The notes under the pieces were generated by a model, which ran no database searches, was not told where the DNA came from, and saw only the letters and a program-made list of their open reading frames with translations. From NCBI GenBank assembly GCA_963702035.1, contig OY969700.1:434001-498000 (forward strand): a DNA stretch of 64,000 bases, given 5' to 3'. Origin of the DNA: VRUE01 sp963702035 (GTDB lineage: Bacteria; Actinomycetota; Thermoleophilia; Solirubrobacterales; 70-9). The position numbers and the translations under genes were made by a program. Positions 31,445 to 39,312 of the stretch are shown one piece after another. Each line of letters begins with the position of its first letter. The stretch's first letter is position 1.

Positions 31445-32119
31445 CTAGGTCGTCCTCCCGCCGAAGCGACGCCGCCGTAGCTCGAACTCGCGCAGCGACT
31501 CCTCGAAGGCCTCGCGACCGAAGTCCGGCCAGAGCTCGTCGCGGAAGACCAGCTCCGAGTAGGCGCACTGCCAGAGCAGGTAGTTGGAGATGCGCTGCTC
31601 GCCGCTGGTTCTGATCAGGAGGTCTGGGTCGTGCATCTCGGGTGCGTAGAGGTGTCGGCGGAACTCCTCCTCGGAGTCCCCCTTGAAGGTTCGCGCCGCA
31701 TCGACGATCTCCGCCCGGCCGCCGTAGTTGAAGGCGACGAAGAGGACGATGCGGTCGTTCTTCGCGGTCGTCTCCTCGGCCCAGCGCATCCGCTCGACCA
31801 GGTCCTCGGCGATTCCCTCGCGGCGTCCGAGGAAGCGCATCCGCACCCCTTCCTCGTGCAGCTCCGGCGTTTCGGCGTCGATACGCTCGCCGAACATCCG
31901 CATCAGGCCCTCGACCTCCGCCGACGGCCGCGCCCAGTTCTCGGTCGAGAAGGAGAAGACGGTCAGCTCCTCGACGCCGAGCTCGACCGCATCCCGCAAC
32001 CGCGCCTTGACGGTGTCCGCACCGGCCCGGTGCCCGTCGGCGACCGGGAGGCCGCGCTGCTCCGCCCAGCGCCCGTTGCCGTCGGTGATTATGGCGACAT
32101 ACCGCGCGGAGGTGCTCAC
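31445..32119 (-). CDS. uppS: Undecaprenyl (isoprenyl) diphosphate synthase, 224 aa
   Basis: Cis-prenyltransferase that extends farnesyl diphosphate to the long lipid carrier of peptidoglycan precursors. AIITDGNGRWAEQRGLPVAD contains the catalytic Asp (DGNGRWA), and DLLIRTSGEQRISNYLLWQ and SELVFRDELWPDF are the C-terminal signatures. The GTG start overlaps the frr stop (GTGA). Confidence 0.95.
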   Translation of the reverse strand: MSTSARYVAIITDGNGRWAEQRGLPVADGHRAGADTVKARLRDAVELGVEELTVFSFSTENWARPSAEVEGLMRMFGERIDAETPELHEEGVRMRFLGRREGIAEDLVERMRWAEETTAKNDRIVLFVAFNYGGRAEIVDAARTFKGDSEEEFRRHLYAPEMHDPDLLIRTSGEQRISNYLLWQCAYSELVFRDELWPDFGREAFEESLREFELRRRRFGGRTT

Positions 32120-32679
32120 ACCTCGAGGATCTCTTGTTCCTTGCCCTCTAGCAGGGAATCGATCTCGGAAATCGCCTCGTCGGTCTGCTTCTGCAGGGCC
32201 GCCTCGGCGCGGCGCTCGTCGTCCTCGCCCGCTTCGCCCTCTTTTTTCAGATCGCGCAGGTCCTGCATCGTGTCGCGGCGGATGTTGCGGATCGCGACCC
32301 GCCCCTCCTCGGCGACGCCGTGGACGACCTTGACCATCTCGCGGCGCCGCTCCTCGGTCAGCTCGGGGATCTGCAGGCGGATCACGTTGCCGTCGTTGCT
32401 CGGCGTGAGGCCGACGTCGGACTCCTGGATCGCTTTCTCGATCTCGCCCATCGACCCCTTGTCGAACGGCGTGACGGTGAGCAGCCGTGCGTCGGAGGTG
32501 GCGATGTTGGCCAGCTGCTTGAGTGGCGTCGGCGAGCCGTAGTAGTCGACCGTGATCCGGTCGAGGAGGTGCGGCGACGCTCGGCCGGTACGCACCGTGG
32601 CCAACTCGCCGCGGCTCGATTCGACCGACTTCCGCATTCGCCCTTCGGCGTCCTTGAGCAACTCGTCGATCAGCTCCAC
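32116..32679 (-). CDS. frr: Ribosome recycling factor, 187 aa
   Basis: Splits post-termination ribosomes together with EF-G. The protein begins with the long helix GRMRKSVESSRGELATVRTG and has the TVTPFDKGSMGEIEKAIQ strand-helix and the second long helical arm (LTEERRREMVKVVHGVAEEG). The length is the family norm. The start is GTG 32679. It lies in the usual rpsB-tsf-pyrH-frr order. Confidence 0.96.
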   Translation of the reverse strand: MELIDELLKDAEGRMRKSVESSRGELATVRTGRASPHLLDRITVDYYGSPTPLKQLANIATSDARLLTVTPFDKGSMGEIEKAIQESDVGLTPSNDGNVIRLQIPELTEERRREMVKVVHGVAEEGRVAIRNIRRDTMQDLRDLKKEGEAGEDDERRAEAALQKQTDEAISEIDSLLEGKEQEILEV

Positions 32680-32698
32680 TGGGTCCTCTCTCCGGTCC

Positions 32699-33430
32699 TC
32701 AGGCGGCGCTGGTGACCAGCGTGCCCACCCTCTCGCCGCCGACGATCCTATCTATGTTGGTCTCGTCGCCCATGTTGAAGACGTAGATCGGCAAATCGTT
32801 GTCCATGCAGAGCGACAGCGCGGTCGAGTCCATCACCTTGAGCCCGCGCTCGATTGCCTCGCGGTGGCCGATCTCGGGGATGAACTTGGCGTCGGGATTG
32901 ATTGCCGGGTCGGAGTCGTAGACGCCCTCGACCCCGTTCTTCGCCATCAGGATCGTCTGCGCGTGGATCTCCAGCGCGCGCAGCGCCGCCGCGGTGTCGG
33001 TGGTGAAGAACGGGTTGCCGGTGCCGGCGGCGAAGATCACCACGCGGCCCTTCTCGAGGTGGCGCATCGCGCGGCGGCGGATATAGGGCTCGGCGACCTC
33101 CTGGACGGCGATCGCCGACATCACCCGCGTGTGCTCGCCGATCTTCTCCAGAGCGTCCTGCAGGGTCAGCGCGTTCAGCACCGTCGCCAGCATGCCCATG
33201 TAATCGCCGGTGGCCCGGTCCATCCCCGCCGCGGCCCCCTGCAGGCCGCGGTAGATGTTGCCGGCGCCGACCACGATCGCCACCTCGACCCCCTGGGCGC
33301 GCACCGCGGCCACCTGGCGGGCGATCCGCTCCACCTCGGCGGCGTCGGTGCCGTGCTCGCGCTCGCCCATCAGCGCCTCACCCGAGAGCTTCAGGAGGAT
33401 GCGGCTGAATTTGGGCTCGGGCTTGTTCAA
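32699..33430 (-). CDS. pyrH: UMP kinase, 243 aa
   Basis: Phosphorylates UMP to UDP. RILLKLSGEALMGE is the first phosphate-binding strand of the amino-acid-kinase fold; AIVVGAGNIYRG, DYMGMLATVLNAL and AAGTGNPFFTTDTAAALRA are the UMP kinase signatures. The start is TTG 33430, which overlaps the tsf stop (TTGA) and gives the expected N-terminus; earlier in-frame starts would sit inside tsf. Confidence 0.95.
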   Translation of the reverse strand: MNKPEPKFSRILLKLSGEALMGEREHGTDAAEVERIARQVAAVRAQGVEVAIVVGAGNIYRGLQGAAAGMDRATGDYMGMLATVLNALTLQDALEKIGEHTRVMSAIAVQEVAEPYIRRRAMRHLEKGRVVIFAAGTGNPFFTTDTAAALRALEIHAQTILMAKNGVEGVYDSDPAINPDAKFIPEIGHREAIERGLKVMDSTALSLCMDNDLPIYVFNMGDETNIDRIVGGERVGTLVTSAA

Positions 33431-34032
33431 TCGTCGCCGACGCGGAAGTAGGCGAAGCGCGCCACGCGGATGTTCTCGCCGGTCTTCGCGGCCAGCTCCT
33501 GGCGCAGCTCCTCGATCGACTTCGAGTCGTGCTTCTCGGCGTTGACGTGGGACTGGTCGAGCAGGGCCACTTCCTTCGCCCACTTGGCGAGCTGGCCCTC
33601 GACTATTTTCTCGACCACGTTGTCCGGTTTGCCGTCCTCGCGCGCCTTCTCCTCGAAGACCCGCTTTTCGGCCTCACGCTCCTCGGCCGGGATCTCCTCG
33701 GAGGAGACGAACTCGGGGGACGTCGCCGCGACATGCAGAGCGACCTCGTAGGCGAACGCCTTGAAGTCCTCGTTACGGGCGACGAAGTCGGTCTCGCACT
33801 GCACTTCGACCATCGCCCCGACCTTGTCGTTGGCGTGGATATAGGAGGAGACAACGCCCTCACTCGTCCCCCGCCCCTCCCGCTTGGCGGCGGACGCCTG
33901 ACCCTTCACCCGCAGGATCTCGATAGCCCGATCGACATCCCCCTCGGACTCCGAGAGCGCAGCTTTGCAATCCATCATCGCGGCACCGGTGCGATCCCGA
34001 AGCGCCTTCACATCGGCAGCGGTAACGCTCAT
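33427..34032 (-). CDS. tsf: Elongation factor Ts, short form, 201 aa
   Basis: Guanine nucleotide exchange factor for EF-Tu. LRDRTGAAMMDCKAALSES is the conserved N-terminal signature and VEVQCETDFVARNEDF the exchange-core motif (TDFV). At 201 residues it is shorter than the E. coli protein and has a single core subdomain, as in Thermus and several deep actinobacteria. ATG 34032 overlaps the rpsB stop by 4 bases. Confidence 0.95.
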   Translation of the reverse strand: MSVTAADVKALRDRTGAAMMDCKAALSESEGDVDRAIEILRVKGQASAAKREGRGTSEGVVSSYIHANDKVGAMVEVQCETDFVARNEDFKAFAYEVALHVAATSPEFVSSEEIPAEEREAEKRVFEEKAREDGKPDNVVEKIVEGQLAKWAKEVALLDQSHVNAEKHDSKSIEELRQELAAKTGENIRVARFAYFRVGDD

Positions 34033-34985
34033 TTGGAATCTCCCTCTTTGGCAGCGGGAGCTTTCTCCGGCGCCGGGGCAGCCGCCTCCTTAGGCGCCTC
34101 TGCCGCTGGACCCGCGGCCTGAGGGGCTGGAGCCGGTGGCGCTTCAGCAGCCTTTTTGGCCGCCGCTTCTTCAGCGAGTTTTTTCTCCGCCTCGAGTTTT
34201 TCGACCCGCTCTTTCTCTTCCGCCTCCCGCTTCTTTCTCTCTTCTTCCTCGTGTTTGCGCCGTTCCATTTCCTCCGCGATGCGCTTCTCCTCTTTGACGC
34301 GCCAGCTGCTCGAGCCCTCCTCGACCGCGCCGCCGATCGTGCCGATCACGAGCCCGCAGGAGCGAATCGCGTCGTCGTTGCCCGGAATCACGTAGTCGAT
34401 CTGGGTCGGGTCGCAGTTGGTGTCGACCAGCCCGATGATCGGGATCCGCAGGCGGACGGCCTCGCGGACCGCGATCTCCTCGGTTTTCAGGTCGGTGACG
34501 AAGACGGCGTCGGGCAGGCGGTCCATGTCCCGCACCCCGCCGAGGTTGTACTCGAGCTTGGCCAGCTCGGCCTGCATCCTCATCCGCTCCTTGGTCGGCA
34601 ACAGGTCGAGTTTGCCCTCCTCCTGCCAGGTGGTCAGCTCGTGCAGGCGCGAAATCCGCTGTGAGATCGTGTTGAAGTTGGTCAGCAGCCCGCCGAGCCA
34701 GCGCTGGTTGACATAGGGCATCTTGCAGCGTTCGGCCCATTCCTGGACCGGCCCCCGGGCCTGCTTCTTGGTGCCGACGAAGAGCACCGTGCCTCCGCCG
34801 CTGGCGAGCTCGCCGGAAAAGCGCCGCGCGTTCTCCAGTAGCGCCTCGGTCTGGATCAGGTCGATGATGTGGATCCCGTCCAGCTCGCCGAATATGTAGC
34901 GGCGCATGTTCGGGTTCCAGCGCCGCGTCTGGTGGCCGAAATGGACTCCGGCCTCCAGCAGCTCTTTGAGGCCTGCCTCTGGCAT
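34029..34985 (-). CDS. rpsB: Ribosomal protein S2 with long charged C-terminal extension, 318 aa
   Basis: The S2 core (residues 1-230) shows LLEAGVHFGHQTRRWNPNMR, MPYVNQRWLGGLLTNF and IPIIGLVDTNCDPTQIDYVI. After it comes about 85 extra residues: a Glu/Lys/Arg helix (EEMERRKHEEEERKKREAEE) and then an Ala/Pro/Glu-rich tail. Standard S2 is near 230-260 residues. The ATG has AAGGAGAT before it. It is first in the rpsB-tsf-pyrH-frr operon. Confidence 0.96.
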   Translation of the reverse strand: MPEAGLKELLEAGVHFGHQTRRWNPNMRRYIFGELDGIHIIDLIQTEALLENARRFSGELASGGGTVLFVGTKKQARGPVQEWAERCKMPYVNQRWLGGLLTNFNTISQRISRLHELTTWQEEGKLDLLPTKERMRMQAELAKLEYNLGGVRDMDRLPDAVFVTDLKTEEIAVREAVRLRIPIIGLVDTNCDPTQIDYVIPGNDDAIRSCGLVIGTIGGAVEEGSSSWRVKEEKRIAEEMERRKHEEEERKKREAEEKERVEKLEAEKKLAEEAAAKKAAEAPPAPAPQAAGPAAEAPKEAAAPAPEKAPAAKEGDSK

Positions 34986-35123
34986 TTGAAGAATCTCCTT
35001 GGTTTTTTGGTGAGGCCCGGCGCCCTAGCCGGGGACTCGGCCTTCACGAGGCGAAGTCAGGATCCGGGGCGGTTACGACGGGGGTAGGTTTAGAACGGAG
35101 AAAGTGTAGTGGGGCGCGCGCGG
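34986..35123 (-). promoter_or_regulatory. Leader region of rpsB with a CCCGGC/GCCGGG hairpin
   Basis: This gap holds the upstream region of the rpsB operon. CCGGCTAGGGCGCCGG forms a stem at 35017-35032, and a GGCCTTCACGAGGC-like partial hairpin lies beside it. A possible -10 box TACACT (35110-35105 on the minus strand) is present without a convincing -35. The hairpin could serve S2 autoregulation; no conserved leader motif is recognised. Confidence 0.3.
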
Positions 35124-35801
35124 TCAGGCGGAACGGGCCGCGGCGAGCGCCGCGGTGAGGTCCGCCGGCAGCTCGGAGCGGAAGCTCATCGCCGCGCCGC
35201 TTGCCGGGTGGGCGAAGGCGAGCCGGTGGGCGTGCAGGAACTGGCGTTTCAGGCCGTATTTCGCCTCGCCGCCGTAAGTCGAGTCGCCGATCAAGGGGTG
35301 GCCGATCGCGCCGAAGTGGGCACGGATCTGGTGCGTCCGCCCGGTCTCCAGCTTGACCTCGAGGTAGCTCTCGGCGGCGAGCAGCTCCAGCACCTCGAAG
35401 TGGGTGCGGGCCTGCCGCGAGGCCGCGCCCGACACAGCCATGCGGTGGCGCTGCCGCGAGGCGCGCCCGATCGGCGCGTCGATCGTGCCCGTGCGCGAGC
35501 CGAGCCGCCCACCGGCCAGGGCCAGGTAGACGCGTTCGACCTCGCGCCGGCGGACCTGCTCCTGCAGCGCCGCGTGGGTGGCGTCGTCGCGGGCGACGAC
35601 GAGCAGGCCGCTGGTCTCCTTGTCGAGCCGGTGGACGATGCCGGGGCGCTCCGGGTCGGCCCCGCCGCCGAGGATCTCCGCCAGCTCGTCGACCAGGGTG
35701 GATCCGTCGTGCGACGGGGCCGGGTGGACGACGAGGCCGGCGGGCTTGTCGACCACGGCGAGGTGCTCGTCGAGGTGGACGACGCGCAGCTCAGAGGTCA
35801 T
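35124..35801 (-). CDS. RluA/RluD-family pseudouridine synthase, 225 aa
   Basis: Isomerises specific uridines in rRNA or tRNA. GIVHRLDKETSGLLVVARD holds the catalytic Asp of the RluA family, and LETGRTHQIRAHFGAIGHPL and LHAHRLAFAHPASG are the other signatures. The N-terminal S4 domain of RluD is absent here: translation from ATG 35801 starts directly with LRVVHLDEHLAVVDKPAGLV. Upstream in-frame codons run through lspA. Overlaps the lspA stop by 4 bases. Confidence 0.92.
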   Translation of the reverse strand: MTSELRVVHLDEHLAVVDKPAGLVVHPAPSHDGSTLVDELAEILGGGADPERPGIVHRLDKETSGLLVVARDDATHAALQEQVRRREVERVYLALAGGRLGSRTGTIDAPIGRASRQRHRMAVSGAASRQARTHFEVLELLAAESYLEVKLETGRTHQIRAHFGAIGHPLIGDSTYGGEAKYGLKRQFLHAHRLAFAHPASGAAMSFRSELPADLTAALAAARSA

Positions 35802-36256
35802 CTGTCCGCCTCGCCGAGGTAGCAAAGGGCCAGTACGACGACCCCGAGCGTGATCGCGACGTCGGCCAGGTTGAAGGGGGGCCAGCTGAAGACGTCGACG
35901 TAGTCGGTGACGGCCCCCACGCGCACCCGGTCGGCGAGGTTGCCGACCGCGCCGCCGGCGAGCAGGCCGAAGGCGACCCACATCCAGGGGCGGGTCGGGT
36001 TGCGGGCGAAAAGGATGCCGACGAAGATCAGCGCGACGACGGTGAGCGCGACCAGCGCCGCGCCGCCGCCGCTGGCGAGCCCGAAGGCGACACCTTCGTT
36101 GTGAGCGAGAGTGAAGCCGAGTGGCCCGAACACATCGACGTGCTCGCCGGGCACCATGTTGGCCTCGATCAGGGCCTTGGCGACCTGATCGACGATGACG
36201 ACGATGACGCAGAGTGCGCCGGCAAGGCGCCAGGCACGGGCGTCGGCCGCGCTCAC
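35798..36256 (-). CDS. lspA: Lipoprotein signal peptidase II, 152 aa
   Basis: Cleaves prolipoprotein signal peptides. Four membrane helices; GFTLAHNEGVAFGL is the N-N-x-G-x-x-F region, and the catalytic Asp pair lies in GGAVGNLADRVRVGAVTDYVD and PPFNLADVAI. The start is GTG 36256, overlapping the yggT stop (GTGA). Standard length. Confidence 0.94.
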   Translation of the reverse strand: MSAADARAWRLAGALCVIVVIVDQVAKALIEANMVPGEHVDVFGPLGFTLAHNEGVAFGLASGGGAALVALTVVALIFVGILFARNPTRPWMWVAFGLLAGGAVGNLADRVRVGAVTDYVDVFSWPPFNLADVAITLGVVVLALCYLGEADR

Positions 36257-36546
36257 CCGGCGATCAGGGCGACGACGAGCCCGCGCAGGATGTAGAGGAC
36301 GATGATGCCGATCATCGGGCTCAGGTCGAGCCCACCGCCGATCGGGGGAATGATGCGGCGAAAGAGGTTGAGATAGGGATCGGTGGTCTCGGAGATGAAA
36401 TCGAGCACGGAGCGCAGCCACGGGTAGTAGGGCATGCGCGGTATCCACGACATCAGTACCCGGATCAGAATCAGGATGATGTAGACGAGGAAGAGCGCAC
36501 CGACGTAGTCGGCTACGTCCCCCCGGGCAAGCGCAAGCAGCATCAC
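36253..36546 (-). CDS. YggT family membrane protein, 97 aa
   Basis: Two hydrophobic segments (ADYVGALFLVYIILILIRVL and LSPMIGIIVLYILRGLVVAL) flank the conserved SWIPRMPYYPWLRSVLDFIS and TDPYLNLFRRIIPPIGG. This is the YggT/YlmG family, usually next to sepF and involved in membrane or division-site organisation. ATG 36546 overlaps the proC stop. Confidence 0.92.
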   Translation of the reverse strand: MMLLALARGDVADYVGALFLVYIILILIRVLMSWIPRMPYYPWLRSVLDFISETTDPYLNLFRRIIPPIGGGLDLSPMIGIIVLYILRGLVVALIAG

Positions 36547-37292
36547 CCCCGCATCCTCTCCAGGGAGGCCCTGACCGCGGCTTCAAATGCCTCCCTCGCC
36601 CCTTCTCGCTCAAGCGCTTCCAAACCCGCTTCCGTGCTGCCACCGGGTGAAGTGACCGCGACCCGGAGCTCGGCAGGGCGTCGAATGCGCATCAGCGCAC
36701 CGGTGCCCGCGGCTGCCTCGATAACCAGCTTCTCGGCCAGCTTCCCCTCAAGGCCGGCGTCGATCCCGGCCTCGACGAGCGCCTCGGCCACCAGGGCGAA
36801 ATACGCGGGGGAACAACCCATCAGCGCGGTGGCGACGTCGAATTGCGAGTCGGGCAGCTCGACGACAGACCCGAGAACGCCCAGCTTCTCCAGAACCCCC
36901 GGGCCGAACTCCCCGGCGGCACAGAGGACACCCCCGCTCACCTCCACGGCGAGGTTGGGCATGACTCGTCCGACTTCGGCCTCGGGAAATGCCGCTTCGA
37001 CCTTCTCCAGAGGCGTCGCTCCCAAGATCGAGATGACCGCCCTGGCCCCCGCCAATTCACCGGCCGCCTTCTCCAGCGCCCCCGGCTTGACCGCAAGCAG
37101 CACGACATCGGCCCGCTCCGCCAGCTCCCCGTTGGACTCAACCGGCTCCCCACCGACTTCCCCAGCCAGCTTACGAGCCCGATCTGAATCCGGATCAAAG
37201 AACAGCATCCCCTCCCACTGCCCACTCCAGCCCCGAGCAATAGCAGCAGCCATATTCCCCGCTCCACAGAAACCAATAATCACGCACCGCAC
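36543..37292 (-). CDS. proC: Pyrroline-5-carboxylate reductase, 249 aa
   Basis: Last step of proline synthesis, NAD(P)H-dependent. IIGFCGAGNMAAAIARGW is the Rossmann dinucleotide loop, VVLLAVKPGALEKAAGEL the conserved KP motif, and IEAAAGTGALMR with VTSPGGSTEAGLEALEREG the C-terminal signature. The start is uncertain between GTG 37292 and GTG 37283; the first leaves the usual few residues before the loop. Sits inside the sepF-lspA cluster, as in other actinobacteria. Confidence 0.93.
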   Translation of the reverse strand: MRCVIIGFCGAGNMAAAIARGWSGQWEGMLFFDPDSDRARKLAGEVGGEPVESNGELAERADVVLLAVKPGALEKAAGELAGARAVISILGATPLEKVEAAFPEAEVGRVMPNLAVEVSGGVLCAAGEFGPGVLEKLGVLGSVVELPDSQFDVATALMGCSPAYFALVAEALVEAGIDAGLEGKLAEKLVIEAAAGTGALMRIRRPAELRVAVTSPGGSTEAGLEALEREGAREAFEAAVRASLERMRG

Positions 37293-37310
37293 CCTAATCG
37301 TCCTGCGTAA

Positions 37311-37332
37311 GGGAGGGGCGGGTGTCCCTCCC
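37311..37332 (-). terminator. GC-rich hairpin between sepF and proC
   Basis: GGGAGGG (37311-37317) pairs with CCCTCCC (37326-37332) around an 8-base loop, 7 bases after the sepF stop on the minus strand. Followed by TTACGC without a U-run. It may lower read-through into proC. Confidence 0.4.
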
Positions 37333-37338
37333 CACCAG

Positions 37339-37875
37339 CTAGGACTGGTTGAAGAACCCTTTGTCGAGCAACCGAGCCTTCTCCTCAGCAGAAACCTCGA
37401 CATTCCGGGGCGTAAGCAAGAAAATCTTCTCGGCGATCCGCTGCATGCCGCCATCGAGGGAGTAGGTGAGGCCCGAGCAGAAGTCGATCATCCGCTTGGA
37501 GAGCTCGTGGTCGGTGGTCTGCAGATTGAGGATCACCGGCACCGAGCGCTTGAACTGGTCGGCGACCTGCTGGGCGTCGTTGAAGTTGCGCGGGATGACG
37601 AGGTGGACTTTGACGTCGGAGTCGTCGCCTACCGGCCGCAGGGTGCGGGTCCGCGAGGCCGAGATCGGCTCGTCGTCGGCGAAGATGTCATCGATCTCGT
37701 CGCGGCGCGAGCGGCGCGAGGTCGGCAGCCGCCGCACGGAGCCAGATTCCCGTCGCGCCTCGATTTCCTCTTCGGAGGTGTCGGGGAAGTCTTCCTCGTA
37801 CTCGAGGCCGTGCTCGTGCTCTTCCGCCAGTCCGAAATAGACCAGTGCTTTATGCCAGTTGTCTCTTAAGGCCAT
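37339..37875 (-). CDS. sepF: Cell division protein SepF, 178 aa
   Basis: FtsZ-membrane anchor of Gram-positive-type division. MALRDNWHKALVYFGLAEE is the N-terminal amphipathic membrane helix. A variable acidic linker with an Arg-rich patch (RRLPTSRRSRRDEIDD) leads to the SepF domain: VHLVIPRNFNDAQQVADQFK, VPVILNLQTTDHELSKRMID and LDGGMQRIAEKIFLLTPRNV. ATG 37875 is used because it starts the amphipathic helix; an earlier in-frame codon would add seven residues. Confidence 0.94.
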   Translation of the reverse strand: MALRDNWHKALVYFGLAEEHEHGLEYEEDFPDTSEEEIEARRESGSVRRLPTSRRSRRDEIDDIFADDEPISASRTRTLRPVGDDSDVKVHLVIPRNFNDAQQVADQFKRSVPVILNLQTTDHELSKRMIDFCSGLTYSLDGGMQRIAEKIFLLTPRNVEVSAEEKARLLDKGFFNQS

Positions 37876-37929
37876 AATTGCGCTGATTCGGCCCAAACGA
37901 CGCGAATCCTTTACTGATTATGGCGGTGG

Positions 37930-38010
37930 CGGGCGGGTCCTGTCACGAGGTAGGGGTGGGTTAGCGGACTCACCCGTCCGAACCCACCCCTACCTCGCGC
38001 CACCCGCCCG
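37930..38010 (-). terminator. Triple-stem long hairpin between yggS and sepF
   Basis: Three stacked perfect stems: 37930-37938 with 38002-38010 (9 bp), 37946-37962 with 37981-37997 (17 bp), and CGGAC/GTCCG (37965-37969 with 37976-37980). The fold lies 9 bases after the yggS stop and 55 bases before sepF. No U-run follows. It resembles repeat families 1 and 2 in size but shares no sequence with them that I can see. Confidence 0.6.
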
Positions 38011-38018
38011 AAGGATGG

Positions 38019-38651
38019 TCAGATGTAGAGCGCGGTGCCGAGGCGGATGATGGTTGCTCCCTCCTCTACTGCTACCGGCCAGTCCTGAGAGGTCCCCATG
38101 GAGAGCTTGCTCAGGTCGTGGTCATGGGCAAGTTCCGCGAGCTTGGCGAAGTGCGGCCTCGAGTCCTCTGGGTCGGTGCTGAACGGGGGCATCGTCATCA
38201 GGCCCGAGACCCGTACTGGGCAGCGGTCGATGAAAGCTTCCAGATCCGCTGGCGCGACGCCCCCCTTGCCCTCCTCTCCGGCGACGTTGACCTCGACCAG
38301 GATCTCCGTGTCCGGGCCGCCGTGGCGACCCAGCTGCTCCAGCGCCGAGTCGGTGGCGACCGAGTGGATCAGGCGGCAGAGCGGCAGGATGCGCTTGACC
38401 TTGCGGCTCTGCAGGTTGCCGATGAAGTCCCAGGCGAACGCGTCGCCCCAGCGCTCGTGCTTTGCCTCCAGCTCCTGCTGGCGGTTCTCCCCGACCAGCT
38501 CGACCCCCGCCTCGGCGAGCGCGCCCATCTCCTCCAGCGGCACGTACTTGACCGCGGCGAGGATCTCCACCCCCTCGCCGGCGCGCTCGCGCGCCCCTTC
38601 CAGGTTCGCGGCGATCTTGGCGGGATCGAGCCCGTGGATCAGGCCGGGCAT
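38019..38651 (-). CDS. YggS-type PLP homeostasis protein, 210 aa
   Basis: A fold-type III PLP-binding protein of the YggS/PROSC/YlmE family that buffers pyridoxal phosphate. GVEILAAVKYVPLEEMGALA contains the PLP lysine in AAVKY; GENRQQELEAKHE, WDFIGNLQSRKVKRIL, VSGLMTMPPF and LSMGTSQDWPVAVEEGATIIRLGTALY are seen (the last in two overlapping pieces). ATG 38651 lies just behind the pgeF stop. Confidence 0.93.
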   Translation of the reverse strand: MPGLIHGLDPAKIAANLEGARERAGEGVEILAAVKYVPLEEMGALAEAGVELVGENRQQELEAKHERWGDAFAWDFIGNLQSRKVKRILPLCRLIHSVATDSALEQLGRHGGPDTEILVEVNVAGEEGKGGVAPADLEAFIDRCPVRVSGLMTMPPFSTDPEDSRPHFAKLAELAHDHDLSKLSMGTSQDWPVAVEEGATIIRLGTALYI

Positions 38652-38652
38652 C

Positions 38653-39312
38653 TCAGGCCTCGCTTCCGTCGAGCCAGGCGAGGCCCCCCTGGCGACCTGG
38701 GCCGCCGTCGCGGCGGTGTGAGAAGAACAGTTCGGGCTCACAGCGGCTGCAGATGTCTTCCGACTCGATCCGCTCGACGCCGGCTCGGCGCAAAAGGCGA
38801 CGGGCGATCTCGGGCAGGTTGAGCATGCGGTCCTCGGCAACCCCGTCGCCGAGCCCGCCGAACGCATCCAGCACCTCGTCCCCCACCTCGTAGCAGCACG
38901 GTCCGATCCCCGGACCCACCGCCGCGTGGGTGGCCCCGACGGCCTCGGCGCCCCGCGAGACGATCCCCGCGGCGAGGCCGCGCCAGCCGCAGTGGAGCAT
39001 CGCGACGCCGCCTGGCCCGGCAACCGCGACCGGCAGGCAGTCGGCGGTGTAGACGAGCCCGATCGGGCCCGGCCGCCGGATCACCTGGCCGTCGACCGCC
39101 GGCGTCTCCGTCGTTGGCGCGTCATGGAACGCGAGCTCGGCGCCGTGCACCTGCCGGCCGCTGACGATCCTCTCCTCCGGGACCCCGAGCGCGTCGGCGA
39201 GCAGCCACGGGCTCTCTTTGAGCGAGCCCGCCGAGCGGGTGGAGAAGACGACCCTGGCGCCGGGTAGGCGCGCTTCCACCCACTCGACCCCTCCGACCTC
39301 CCGCCACTCCAT
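38653..39312 (-). CDS. pgeF: PgeF/YfiH-family peptidoglycan editing factor (laccase domain), 219 aa
   Basis: LTADCLPVAVAGPGG-type metal site (here YTADCLPVAVAGPGGVAMLH), with HCGWRGLAAGIV and GPGIGPCCYEVGDEV, gives the conserved Cys and two His of the DUF152/laccase-domain family. Family members remove wrong residues from peptidoglycan precursors or cleave purine nucleosides. ATG 39312. It overlaps the stop of the upstream nucleotidyltransferase by one base. Confidence 0.92.
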   Translation of the reverse strand: MEWREVGGVEWVEARLPGARVVFSTRSAGSLKESPWLLADALGVPEERIVSGRQVHGAELAFHDAPTTETPAVDGQVIRRPGPIGLVYTADCLPVAVAGPGGVAMLHCGWRGLAAGIVSRGAEAVGATHAAVGPGIGPCCYEVGDEVLDAFGGLGDGVAEDRMLNLPEIARRLLRRAGVERIESEDICSRCEPELFFSHRRDGGPGRQGGLAWLDGSEA

